A stretch of 64,000 nucleotides of DNA from Clostridium_AD sp937920395. GTDB lineage: Bacteria; Bacillota; Clostridia; Clostridiales; Clostridiaceae. The notes beneath the pieces are model-generated. The model was not told the origin of the DNA. It was given only the letters and a program-made list of their open reading frames with translations, and ran no database searches. Location: positions 36,665 to 100,664 of the forward strand of contig DAVZGP010000005.1 in assembly GCA_052274345.1 (NCBI GenBank). Direction: 5' to 3'. Of this stretch, positions 46,148-54,776 are shown in pieces. Position 1 is the stretch's first letter; every line of letters starts with the position of its first letter. Both the position numbers and the translations under genes were made by a program.

Positions 46148-46180
46148 AGAATCTCCTCACTTTTGTGGGGAGATTTTTTA
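46148..46180 (+). terminator. Terminator after uppP
   Basis: An 11-bp stem (AATCTCCTCAC) with a tight loop and a six-T run. Confidence 0.9.
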
Positions 46181-46336
46181 CTAATATAAATATAAGATTA
46201 ATATTGTAATTTGTTAAAATATATGTCACAATAGTGTAATGCTGGATGTAGTGTGAATTATTTTTACCTATAAAAGTTAATTTTATTAAATCGTGTTATA
46301 TTATAAAACAAGATTTTGAAAACATAGGAGGAAAAA

Positions 46337-47344
46337 ATGGGATCAAAAAATATATCAAGGGAAATAAAGAATCACAAATTAAGAAACTTTATATTTTATT
46401 TGATTTTTGGATTGTTATTTACAGGAGTTACTGCTCCAGTAATTATATTTCATGGTCCATTTACTAATGTTAAAAAAACAATTGTAGATGCAGCGATGAC
46501 TACACTTAGTCATCAATGGATTGCAAAGGTATTTTTGTCTGATGCAGAAATTCAAAAAATTCGAAATGAAGATACATTGCAGGTTATGCACCAAGTAAAT
46601 AATGATAGTATTAAATTTATTAGTAGTCATGACAATAGTATTGAGAGATATGATATTTCTAATGGAATAAAGTTTAAAGGTTATCTTCTTATTATTAAAG
46701 ATCCAACAAGAGTAAAGGTTGGGTACAGTAATAAACTAGGAACTGAGGGTGAACTAACAAGCCAGATAGCTCAAGATAATGGCGCAGTAGCTGCTATTAA
46801 TGCTGGTGGATTTTCTGACTCATCTTCAACTAATGCGAAATGGACTGGCACGGGTGGAAAGCCAACAGGCATTATTATGAGTAATGGAAAGATTAAATTT
46901 AACGATATAACAGATCCAGATAAAAAGGTTGATGTTACTGCAATTACAAAAGATGCACAGCTTCTTGTAGGTCCTTACAGCTTGAATGATTTGAAGAAGT
47001 TTTCTGTAACAGAAGCAGTTTCTTTTGGACCAGCACTTGTAGTTAATGGTCAGGAAACAATAAAGTCTGGAGATGGAGGATGGGGAATTGCACCAAGGAC
47101 CGCAATAGGACAGCGCAGTGATGGTGCTATAATATTACTTGCTATTGATGGAAGAACAGCTAAAAGCCTAGGTGCATCACTTAAAGATGTACAAAATATA
47201 ATGATTCAATACGGTGCATATAATGCATCTAATTTAGATGGTGGGTCATCAACTAGTATGTATAATGATGGAAGTATCATTAATAACCCCTGTAATGCAC
47301 TTGGAGAAAGGGCAGTTCCATCTGCTTTTATAGTTAATAATTAA
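46337..47344 (+). CDS. Membrane-anchored phosphodiester glycosidase (NAGPA family), copy 2
   Basis: The 335-residue paralogue of the protein at 44098 shares the whole plan: N-terminal TM anchor (FYLIFGLLFTGVTAPVIIF), VAAINAGGF, SFGPALVVNG, GDGGWGIAPRTAIGQ, AIDGRTAKSLGASLKD and NLDGGSSTSM. The two are clearly related along their full length. AGGAGG precedes the ATG. Its gene is followed after 18 nt by the intact companion protein, with which it probably works at the cell surface. Confidence 0.9.
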   Translation: MGSKNISREIKNHKLRNFIFYLIFGLLFTGVTAPVIIFHGPFTNVKKTIVDAAMTTLSHQWIAKVFLSDAEIQKIRNEDTLQVMHQVNNDSIKFISSHDNSIERYDISNGIKFKGYLLIIKDPTRVKVGYSNKLGTEGELTSQIAQDNGAVAAINAGGFSDSSSTNAKWTGTGGKPTGIIMSNGKIKFNDITDPDKKVDVTAITKDAQLLVGPYSLNDLKKFSVTEAVSFGPALVVNGQETIKSGDGGWGIAPRTAIGQRSDGAIILLAIDGRTAKSLGASLKDVQNIMIQYGAYNASNLDGGSSTSMYNDGSIINNPCNALGERAVPSAFIVNN

Positions 47345-47362
47345 CAGATAGGAGAGTAGGTA

Positions 47363-48379
47363 ATGAAAAAAGTATTTAAAAAACTGAGATTATGCATTAT
47401 AATTTCATTAATTGTACAGAGTGGTGGATTTTTCTATTTGAATAATTACATTTTAACTTCAAGTACTACAGTTAAATCTCAAAAGGTAGGAGACTCAACG
47501 CAAAGTAATAAGACTTCTGTTTCAACGTTTAAAGTGCCAAGTAACGCCACAACTATAAATGTTTCTTACGATGCAAGTTATATTTCCTATTACTTAAATG
47601 ATGAGTTATATGTTGTTAATACTCAAACAGGTAAGAGCGTTAATATACCTTCAACTAATGGGGCTAAAATATCGTTTTGCAAATGGCTTCCAGATAGAAA
47701 TAGAATGCTTATTTGCGAAACATTAAACAGAAATTTATCATTATCATATTATGATGTTACACAATCACAAAAGAGTAAAGTATCCGATATTTTGATGATT
47801 AGTTCAACATCTACTGTAAAGGATATTGAAGCATCACCATTAACAAATGTAATTTATATAAAAGTTAAAAATGGGTATAAAAATTATTCTATATATTGGG
47901 TAAATATAATGAAATCAAGAAAGAAAGTCGTTACTAAGTCTGAATACATAGGAAATATACGAGTAGTACCACATGAAGACAAAATGGTGTACGAAGATTT
48001 AACAAATAACAAGGTATATGCAACTGGGCCAGACCATGTTTTGAACTTCGGTGGTTCCATAAAATCATGTTTACTCTCAATAGATAATAATGATGAGGTT
48101 TATGTTGGAGATATGGATAGTAATGATAAAGTTGATAAGATACATTACGGGAAATTAGGAGGCAATTGGAAACTATTTTCATTAGAAACACCAGTAAGTA
48201 AAAACCAGCTGTTTGTTACTGGTAGTGGAAAAATTTATTTAAATGATAAGATTAAATGTACAGTAAAAGAAATGCAGACAAGTAAGGAAACAACTTATAA
48301 AGGTACATTTATTCAGTCATATAATAATGGAATCGCATCACTAAGTGGTGGGAGTTTAGTTAAAACTCCTTTCAATTAG
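47363..48379 (+). CDS. TM-anchored beta-propeller-like companion protein
   Basis: The 338-residue protein has an N-terminal anchor (about residues 8-28) and an extracellular region of repeated beta segments reminiscent of a TolB-like propeller (VSYDASYISYYLNDELYVVN; ISFCKWLPDRNRMLI; VYVGDMDSNDKV). The N-terminus resembles that of the 50-codon ORF at 45145. It forms a pair with the upstream glycosidase (18-nt gap, GGAG site). I propose substrate binding or docking; the function is unknown. Confidence 0.75.
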   Translation: MKKVFKKLRLCIIISLIVQSGGFFYLNNYILTSSTTVKSQKVGDSTQSNKTSVSTFKVPSNATTINVSYDASYISYYLNDELYVVNTQTGKSVNIPSTNGAKISFCKWLPDRNRMLICETLNRNLSLSYYDVTQSQKSKVSDILMISSTSTVKDIEASPLTNVIYIKVKNGYKNYSIYWVNIMKSRKKVVTKSEYIGNIRVVPHEDKMVYEDLTNNKVYATGPDHVLNFGGSIKSCLLSIDNNDEVYVGDMDSNDKVDKIHYGKLGGNWKLFSLETPVSKNQLFVTGSGKIYLNDKIKCTVKEMQTSKETTYKGTFIQSYNNGIASLSGGSLVKTPFN

Positions 48380-48435
48380 GGGGTTAACAAGAGAGTGTTT
48401 TAGCTGAAATAAAATTAAGAAATTTAGGCTAGATA

Positions 48436-49194
48436 TTATCTAGCTCCAATTAATCTTATTGGTATATACCCCTTTTTTATTAATATACTTTTAGATCTTA
48501 CATCTTTCCTTGCTACTGGAATAGGTTCAAAGGGTATAGCTGTTGATATGTTTTGTTCATACACATTTAAATTATCACTGTTTTGTTTATCAGAATCTAT
48601 ATACAACATTATATGTCCTTTTCCTTTTCCATTATCTAAAAGTAACGCATCTGTTGGCTTTAGATCATTCCATGATATTTGGCATACGTATTTTTTACTA
48701 TCATATTTTATATCATTATAAAGAGAAAGGGTAGTCTGTCTCTTTATGCCCCAGGCTGTACTTACTAAGGCAGAGCAATCATTACCGTATAAGATCTTAC
48801 TGTTATTAATTTTTGATAGAAAGTTATTTGGAGATGATACCTGATACAAGTCCATACTATATGGTACACCTATATATGTTTTTCCTTTAATAAAAACATA
48901 AGAACACTTTTTTTCAACTAAATTATGATCGGGAATCCATTTTACTTCTGTCATTGCTTTTGCTTTATTAAGAATTTTTTCTTTTGAAACATTAACTGAA
49001 GTAGAGCTAGTAACCTTCGATATGTATGTTATAGAATTATTACTTAAAGAATAGGGTAAGATTTTAACTATATTAGTTTGTTTTGTATTTTTACTATCTG
49101 AATTATGGTTAGGAGTAAATATAATAAAAACAAATATAAGGAGGATTATTATAGATATATTTAGCAATGTTTTTTTTATAACTTTAATGAGCAT
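48436..49194 (-). CDS. Membrane-anchored NlpC/P60-like cysteine hydrolase
   Basis: The 252-residue protein has an N-terminal TM anchor (residues 8-30) and a C-terminal domain with the NlpC/P60-type nucleophile region YGNDCSALVSTAW and the His region KGHIMLYID. The family cleaves peptide bonds in peptidoglycan stems, or related amides. The surroundings (UppP, NAGPA pair) fit a role in the cell wall. The stem GCTAGAT-ATCTAGC at 48427-48443 may serve as a weak terminator. Similarity to YiiX/C40-like peptidases is also possible. Confidence 0.7.
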   Translation of the reverse strand: MLIKVIKKTLLNISIIILLIFVFIIFTPNHNSDSKNTKQTNIVKILPYSLSNNSITYISKVTSSTSVNVSKEKILNKAKAMTEVKWIPDHNLVEKKCSYVFIKGKTYIGVPYSMDLYQVSSPNNFLSKINNSKILYGNDCSALVSTAWGIKRQTTLSLYNDIKYDSKKYVCQISWNDLKPTDALLLDNGKGKGHIMLYIDSDKQNSDNLNVYEQNISTAIPFEPIPVARKDVRSKSILIKKGYIPIRLIGAR

Positions 49195-49318
49195 GTCCTA
49201 ATTTCTCCTTTCCTTAAAAAAATATATTACATGTATTAGTATGCAAGGCACAAAAAAAATATTACATATTAAAGCAAACACTAAAATGTGAAAAACAATT
49301 GATTTAGATAAAGGATAT

Positions 49319-49346
49319 AAAAAAAACACCCTAGGGTGCTTTTTCT
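49319..49346. terminator. Terminator at the 3' end of the symporter relic
   Basis: A GC-containing stem (CACC/GGTG) flanked by A-run and T-run with a 4-nt loop. It has outlived the gene it served. Confidence 0.75.
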
Positions 49347-49644
49347 ATATCTATTAAGTTTTCTTCCATAGTTTTAAATTCACTAATTACTGATTCATCA
49401 GGCCTCTTTGTTAAAAGGCTTCCAAGGATAACAGCTATAAGTGATAGACTAAAGCCTGGAATCATCTCATATAAATGTGCTGATAGTCCAGTAAGAATCC
49501 ATATAATAACGGTTAAACCGCTTACAATCATGCCAGATGAAACATATAATCAGAAATATTTTTAGTCTTTCTGTAGGAATAGTATCCTATCACAAGTAAA
49601 ATGAGTAAGTACAAAATTATTGCCAAAAGCGAGTAAAAATTCAT
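49331..49644 (-). pseudogene. Sodium:solute symporter (PutP-like) reduced by a large internal deletion
   Basis: Starting at ATG 49644, with a strong GAAGGAG site, the - strand encodes NFYSLLAIILYLLILLVIGY and SYRKTKNISDYM, an exact-looking N-terminus of a PutP-type Na+/solute symporter. After 37 codons it hits TGA. In the frame one base away, from about 49540, the C-terminus of the same family follows (MIVSGLTVIIWILTG; LYEMIPGFSLSLIAVILGSLLTKRP). About 400 codons of the roughly 500 are missing, so an internal deletion has joined the two ends out of frame. Terminator and ribosome site are intact. Confidence 0.85.
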
Positions 49645-49669
49645 TTAAATCTCCTTCATTCCAATTATA

Positions 49670-50296
49670 TTATTTATTTGCATTGTATTTTATCAAGATA
49701 TCGGCGATTTTTTTATTTTTACAAAGACCCAAGGGAGTGTATCCCGTAGAATTTATTGAATTTATGTTAAATCCTAAATTTATTAGGGTCTTTAAAAATT
49801 CTTCGAAATGTTCATCAAAACAGTTGATATAATCATCATGAAGAAGAGTGTTTTTATATTTATCCTTTGCATTTATATCTGCTCCATATTCTACAAGTAA
49901 ATTGAGAAGTTCCACAGAATAATTAAAGCTACAGTAAAATATAGGAGTTTTACCTGATATGTTGATAGCATTAACTTTAGCACCTTTTTTAAGTATCATA
50001 GTTATTACATCTATATGAGGTTTAATCCTTGCACAAAGTTTATGAAGAGGGGTTTCTAGAAGTTCACTATTATGAGCATTAATATCTGCACCATTATTAA
50101 TTAAAAGCATAATATTTTTAAAGTAATTATTTTGGCAATTATCTAAGGCATAATAAAGTAAATTTTCAAGTTTAGGATTTTGGTTTAAACTTTTAGCTCT
50201 ATTTAAATAATTAGTTATTTCTTCTATATTGCCCTCATCTATAAATCTATAAATTGATTTAGGTTTTGCTGCGAATAAGTTAGAAAATATATTCAT
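49670..50296 (-). CDS. Ankyrin-repeat protein
   Basis: The 208-residue cytoplasmic protein is built of about five ankyrin repeats (ETPLHKLCARIKPHIDVITMILKKGAKVNA; GKTPIFYCSFNYSVELLNLLVEYGADINAKD; GYTPLGLCKNKKIADILIKY). The TPLH and GADIN signatures are clear. Such proteins mediate protein-protein contacts. No signal peptide and no catalytic domain are present. A GGGGG ribosome site is 7 nt upstream of the ATG. The partner is unknown. Confidence 0.87.
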   Translation of the reverse strand: MNIFSNLFAAKPKSIYRFIDEGNIEEITNYLNRAKSLNQNPKLENLLYYALDNCQNNYFKNIMLLINNGADINAHNSELLETPLHKLCARIKPHIDVITMILKKGAKVNAINISGKTPIFYCSFNYSVELLNLLVEYGADINAKDKYKNTLLHDDYINCFDEHFEEFLKTLINLGFNINSINSTGYTPLGLCKNKKIADILIKYNANK

Positions 50297-50663
50297 ATTA
50301 GTACCCCCTGTTGTTTAAATGTTTTTTTATAAATATTAAAATTATAGTTTTTGAATTTATTATTTTTAAAGTTATGAAGTTAATTATACAATATTCTTCG
50401 ATTATAAAGCAAACATATGAGGGAATACTTCATTTAATATTAAATGGAGCAATTATAAAATACGATATACCCGAAAATAGCACTAATAGCTAGCATATGT
50501 TTCGTTTTTATCTATATTTCGACTATACCTAAATATACACAGAATTATAACATTTATCCTTAGTTTATGGAGTTATGGAAACAGATAAGCCTATGATACC
50601 ATATAAGTTGTAAGTTATAATTAAAAAAAATTGTACTTTTAAAAAAATATATGGAGGGAAAAA

Positions 50664-51899
50664 ATGAATAAGAAAAAAATTGTAGCGTTTGTTGAACCAA
50701 GTTTTTATGGGGTAGGTTTTGTAAGGGCTGCATTTGATTTAGGGCATAAAATAATTTCAATAGTGTCAAGTGAGAACAATCCAAAAGAGTATGGGTATGA
50801 GGGGCTGTATGACGATATTATAATTGCAGATGTTAGAGATGAAGAATCAATATTTAATGCTATAAAAAATTCGAAGTATTATGGAAAGTTAGACGCATTA
50901 ATACCTGCAGCAGATTATGTATCTGCGATTACAGCTAAAGTTGAGGAGAGATTGGGACTTACAGGTCTATCATATGAGGCAGAAGTTAAATCTAGAAATA
51001 AAGATTTAGCCAGAGAAGCATATAAAGAGCATGGTGTACCTAGTGCTAAGTTTAAGAAAGTAAAAAATTATGTAGAGGCAATAAAAGCAGTAGAAGAGAT
51101 CGGATATCCTGTAATTATAAAACCTACAAACTGTGAAAGTAGTCAAAATGTTTTTTTTATTAAGAATAATATTGAATTGCAAAGTGCAGTAAAATGTATG
51201 GAGAATTTTAAAGAATCTTATATGGGATTTAAAGTTCGCAAAGAGTTTTTGATTGAAGAATATCTTGAAGGACAAGAATTTAGTATAGAAGTATTTTTAC
51301 ATAATGGGAAGAAAGCTTTTTCTTCAGTAACAGAGAAAATAGTTTCTAAGCTCCCATATTTTGTTGAAATAGAGCATGTAGTACCTACTTCAGTGTATTT
51401 AGATAAACAAAAGGATATAATTGATGTGGCAATCAGTGCTGTAAAAGCTTTAGGAATTATGAATGGCCCATGTCATGTTGAGATTAAACTTTCTAAAACA
51501 GGGCCAAGGCTTATAGAGGTAAATGGAAGACCAGGAGGGGACAACATATCTTCAGACCTATTAATTAATGCTTTAGGTATAGATCTGTTTAAGGCAACGA
51601 TTAATTATTATTTAGGAGAAGTTATAAGTCTTATACCTTCGCAACATAAGGCTGCAGCTGTTGCATATTTAATTGCCCCAAAAGATGGGGTTTTATCAAA
51701 AGTTAATGGATTAGATGATTTAAAAAACAATAAGAATGTTATACGTTATAATATGGATTTTAAATCTGGAGATGCAGTTAGAATGGCGCAGAACTCAGAT
51801 GAAAGATTAGGGTACATAATAGTAAAAGGAGACATTCCTAAAGAAGCAAAGAAAACTGCATTAGATTTAATTAACTCACTCGAGATTGTTTATAAATAA
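50664..51899 (+). CDS. ATP-grasp ligase
   Basis: The 411-residue protein has the ATP-grasp fold: an N-terminal Rossmann-like part (VAFVEPSFYGVGFVRAAFDLGH), the ATP-binding Lys region (GYPVIIKPTNCESSQNVF), the IEEYLEGQEFSIEVFL loop and the Mg2+ site (GPCHVEIKLSKTGPRLIEVNGRPGGD). It belongs to the carbamoyl-phosphate-synthase-L-like / BacD-like amino acid ligases, which join a carboxylate and an amine with ATP. The substrate is unknown. There are no adjacent pathway genes, which suggests a stand-alone dipeptide or amino acid-conjugate synthetase. Confidence 0.88.
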   Translation: MNKKKIVAFVEPSFYGVGFVRAAFDLGHKIISIVSSENNPKEYGYEGLYDDIIIADVRDEESIFNAIKNSKYYGKLDALIPAADYVSAITAKVEERLGLTGLSYEAEVKSRNKDLAREAYKEHGVPSAKFKKVKNYVEAIKAVEEIGYPVIIKPTNCESSQNVFFIKNNIELQSAVKCMENFKESYMGFKVRKEFLIEEYLEGQEFSIEVFLHNGKKAFSSVTEKIVSKLPYFVEIEHVVPTSVYLDKQKDIIDVAISAVKALGIMNGPCHVEIKLSKTGPRLIEVNGRPGGDNISSDLLINALGIDLFKATINYYLGEVISLIPSQHKAAAVAYLIAPKDGVLSKVNGLDDLKNNKNVIRYNMDFKSGDAVRMAQNSDERLGYIIVKGDIPKEAKKTALDLINSLEIVYK

Positions 51900-51928
51900 A
51901 ATCAGCAATAGGGTAATATTAAAATACA

Positions 51929-51956
51929 AAAGCGCCTGTGAAGGCACTTTTTATAT
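51929..51956 (+). terminator. Weak terminator after the ATP-grasp gene
   Basis: A short stem (AGCGCCT / AGGCACT, one mismatch) with loop GTGA and a T-run. Confidence 0.55.
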
Positions 51957-51968
51957 TTTGGGACTAAT

Positions 51969-52841
51969 TTATGCATTTAATTTGATAAGTTGATTATCAT
52001 TTGATTTATGTTTTATTTTTGATGGAGGATAACCATAATATTTTTTGAAAAGTTTGCTGAAGTGATACATATCAGCATAACCAACAGATAAAGCTACTTT
52101 TTTTATAGATTGATCACCAATTTCTAGAGAGTGTTTTGCTTTTGAGAGTCTGAGTTTTATTAGATAGTTTATTGGTGAGGTACCGGTACTTTCTTTAAAA
52201 AGTTTAGATATATAAGCTGGACTAAGATACATATTTTGAGATATTACTTCTAAAGAGAGACTATGCATAAAATTTTCGTTTATAAATTCTAAAACTGTAT
52301 TAACAATAGTAGTGTTATCATAGCTTTTAAGATTTAATATACCCTTTTGTTTTAGAGTTGTGCTTTCAAAAGTTGCGTTAAAGAGAATGGAAAGAAGTTT
52401 AATACCAAGACCTTTTAGAGATAATTTTAGGGCTGGTTGATTTTTGCTTTGCTCTGAAATCATGTCTGAACAGAGTCTTAAAAGTTCATTTTCGTATTTA
52501 GATACGTTAATAATGGGTGATACATGACTTTCAAGAAAATGATTTGGCAATAGTCCTTTTATGTGAAGGTTTTCATAACCTACGTGGAATTCATGGATTT
52601 CACTACCCCTGGGAATGATTTTTCCATGATATGCATGAGGGTTGAAAATAAGCAGGTCCCCTTTTTTAACAATGTGTGGAACACTACTAATATTGTAGGT
52701 ACATGTGCCAGATAAAACATATATTATGGATAGAAAATCATGGCAATGATAGGTTACATCACTTTTATCATTGAATGTTTTCGTGAATGTATATAACATT
52801 TTGGGATTAAAATTATCTAAATCAATTTTTAAATTACACAT
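51969..52841 (-). CDS. AraC-family transcriptional regulator
   Basis: The 290-residue protein has an N-terminal cupin sensor domain (VTYHCHDFLSIIYVLSGTCTY; GDLLIFNPHAYHG) and a C-terminal AraC DNA-binding domain with two helix-turn-helix motifs (LSLEVISQNMYLSPAYISKLFKES; SIKKVALSVGYADMYHFSKLFKKYYGYPPSK). It is divergent from the ABC exporter pair at 53030, which it probably activates. The region in between has a TTGACA at 52941-52946 with no good -10, as expected for an activator-dependent promoter. Confidence 0.9.
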   Translation of the reverse strand: MCNLKIDLDNFNPKMLYTFTKTFNDKSDVTYHCHDFLSIIYVLSGTCTYNISSVPHIVKKGDLLIFNPHAYHGKIIPRGSEIHEFHVGYENLHIKGLLPNHFLESHVSPIINVSKYENELLRLCSDMISEQSKNQPALKLSLKGLGIKLLSILFNATFESTTLKQKGILNLKSYDNTTIVNTVLEFINENFMHSLSLEVISQNMYLSPAYISKLFKESTGTSPINYLIKLRLSKAKHSLEIGDQSIKKVALSVGYADMYHFSKLFKKYYGYPPSKIKHKSNDNQLIKLNA

Positions 52842-53029
52842 AATCTACCTCTGTAAAATTATTATAAGTTTTATTTCTATTATAAGTCATTACATACAAT
52901 TAATCAAAGTATACTTAAATTTTGGTCTATAAAATAAGAATTGACATTAAATTAGTATGGATAGTACATTTTATTATATAAGAATATACATGATAATGGG
53001 ATAGAGAAAAAAGATATGGGGTGGAAATT

Positions 53030-54775
53030 ATGGCTTTTAGATGGGTTTGGAAATATGCAAAGAAATACAATATTAAAATAATAGTTGGTTTTATACTAGT
53101 TATTATATGTTCTGCTATGAATATGGTGGCACCATATTTATCTGGAACAATTGTAGATAAGGTTATTGTTGGAAAAGAAAGTAATATATTAATTCCTTTA
53201 CTCGCAGTTATTACAGCAGTAATATTGCTTAGGTCAATATTAAGGTATGTTTTTTTGATCTTACTTGAAAATATGTCTCAAGATTCTATATTTGATATTA
53301 GAAATGATATCTATAGCAATCTTCAAAAACTTGATTTTGATTTTTTTGATAAAACTAGTACAGGAGATATAATGAATAAAATGACTGGGGATATCGATGC
53401 AGTAAGACATTTTCTTGCGTGGGTTGGGTATAACGTTATAGAAAATTCATTTATATTTTTATTTGGAATTGCAATTATGTTTTCAATAAATTATAAACTT
53501 ACATTAATTCTACTTTTGTTTACGCCTCCAATAGCTTATTTTGCAAGAAAGTTGGCAATAGACGTAAAGCCAACTTTTTTTAATGTAAGGCAACAGTTCT
53601 CAAAACTTAATTCAGTGGCACAAGAAAATATAAGTGGTAATAGAGTAGTAAAGGCCTTTGCTAAGGAAGAATTTGAAATTAAAAAATTTGGGAAAGAAAA
53701 TGATGAATTTAAAAAAAGAAACATTGAGTCTGCAAAAGTTTGGGGAAAATATCTTCCAATTATAGATTCTCTGTCCATAAGTCTTAATATAGTAATTATT
53801 CTTGTAGGTGGTATTATGGTAATTAACCAAAGTATGACCATAGGAAATTTAGTTACTTTCAATGCTATGATATTTACAATAAACAACCCAATGAGAATGG
53901 CAGGTTGGTTAATTAATGATATACAAAGGTTTTCGGCTTCTGGCGAGAAAATAATGGAGCTGATGAATACTAAGCCAAAAATCAAAAACTCGGAAAATCA
54001 AGTGGAGGAAGATAGGATAAAGGGGAATATAGAGTTTAAAAATGTAAACTTTAATTATGGGGATGAAGAAGTACTTGAGGATATAAATTTGAAAGTAAGT
54101 CCAGGTCAAACCATTGCAATTATAGGACATACGGGGTCTGGTAAATCTACTTTCGTAAGTTTGTTATGTAGATTCTATGAATGCACAAAGGGAGAAATAT
54201 TAGTTGATGGATATAATATAAAAGATTTTAATCTAAGGCGGTTACGTAAAAATATAGCAGTAGCTATGCAAGATATATTTCTTTTTTCAGATACTATTGA
54301 AGGAAATATCGCCTATGGGTTACCAACAGCATCAATGGATGAAGTCAGATGGGCAGCTAGCATTGCAGGTGCTGATGATTTCATTAACAAGATGGAGGAA
54401 GGATATGATACGATTGTTGGTGAAAGAGGCGTAGGGCTTTCTGGAGGCCAAAAACAAAGGATTTCCCTTGCGAGAGCACTACTAAAAAATCCGTCTATAA
54501 TAATACTTGATGATACTACCTCTAGCCTTGATATACAAACAGAGAATAATATAAGACATTCACTAGATAAATATTTTAAAGATAAGACTACATTTATTAT
54601 TGCACATAGAATATCTTCAGTAAAAAATGCGGATATGATATTAGTACTTAATAATGGAAGAATTATAGAAAGAGGAACTCATAGTGAATTGCTGGTAAAG
54701 AAGGGTGAATACTACAATGTGTATATTAACCAATTTGGCAATTTTGATGATGCAAAGGGGAAGGAGGTAGTTTAA
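53030..54775 (+). CDS. Heterodimeric ABC exporter subunit, degenerate ATPase site
   Basis: The 581-residue half-transporter has six TM helices (to about residue 310) and one NBD: Walker A GHTGSGKST, Q-loop MQDIFLF, signature LSGGQKQRISLARAL and Walker B IIILDDTTSSLD, where Asp replaces the catalytic Glu. Such a substitution is the mark of the degenerate-site subunit of heterodimeric exporters (BmrCD, TM287/288, LmrCD). ATG 53030 with GGGGTGG is preferred to GTG 53021. The partner starts 1 nt after its stop. The likely cargo is a drug, lipid or peptide. Confidence 0.9.
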   Translation: MAFRWVWKYAKKYNIKIIVGFILVIICSAMNMVAPYLSGTIVDKVIVGKESNILIPLLAVITAVILLRSILRYVFLILLENMSQDSIFDIRNDIYSNLQKLDFDFFDKTSTGDIMNKMTGDIDAVRHFLAWVGYNVIENSFIFLFGIAIMFSINYKLTLILLLFTPPIAYFARKLAIDVKPTFFNVRQQFSKLNSVAQENISGNRVVKAFAKEEFEIKKFGKENDEFKKRNIESAKVWGKYLPIIDSLSISLNIVIILVGGIMVINQSMTIGNLVTFNAMIFTINNPMRMAGWLINDIQRFSASGEKIMELMNTKPKIKNSENQVEEDRIKGNIEFKNVNFNYGDEEVLEDINLKVSPGQTIAIIGHTGSGKSTFVSLLCRFYECTKGEILVDGYNIKDFNLRRLRKNIAVAMQDIFLFSDTIEGNIAYGLPTASMDEVRWAASIAGADDFINKMEEGYDTIVGERGVGLSGGQKQRISLARALLKNPSIIILDDTTSSLDIQTENNIRHSLDKYFKDKTTFIIAHRISSVKNADMILVLNNGRIIERGTHSELLVKKGEYYNVYINQFGNFDDAKGKEVV

Positions 54776-54776
54776 A

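Noticed and set aside
53536..53985. 149-codon antisense ORF within the first ABC exporter gene
   Set aside because: It lies wholly opposite a well-supported ABC transporter gene and shows no independent motif.
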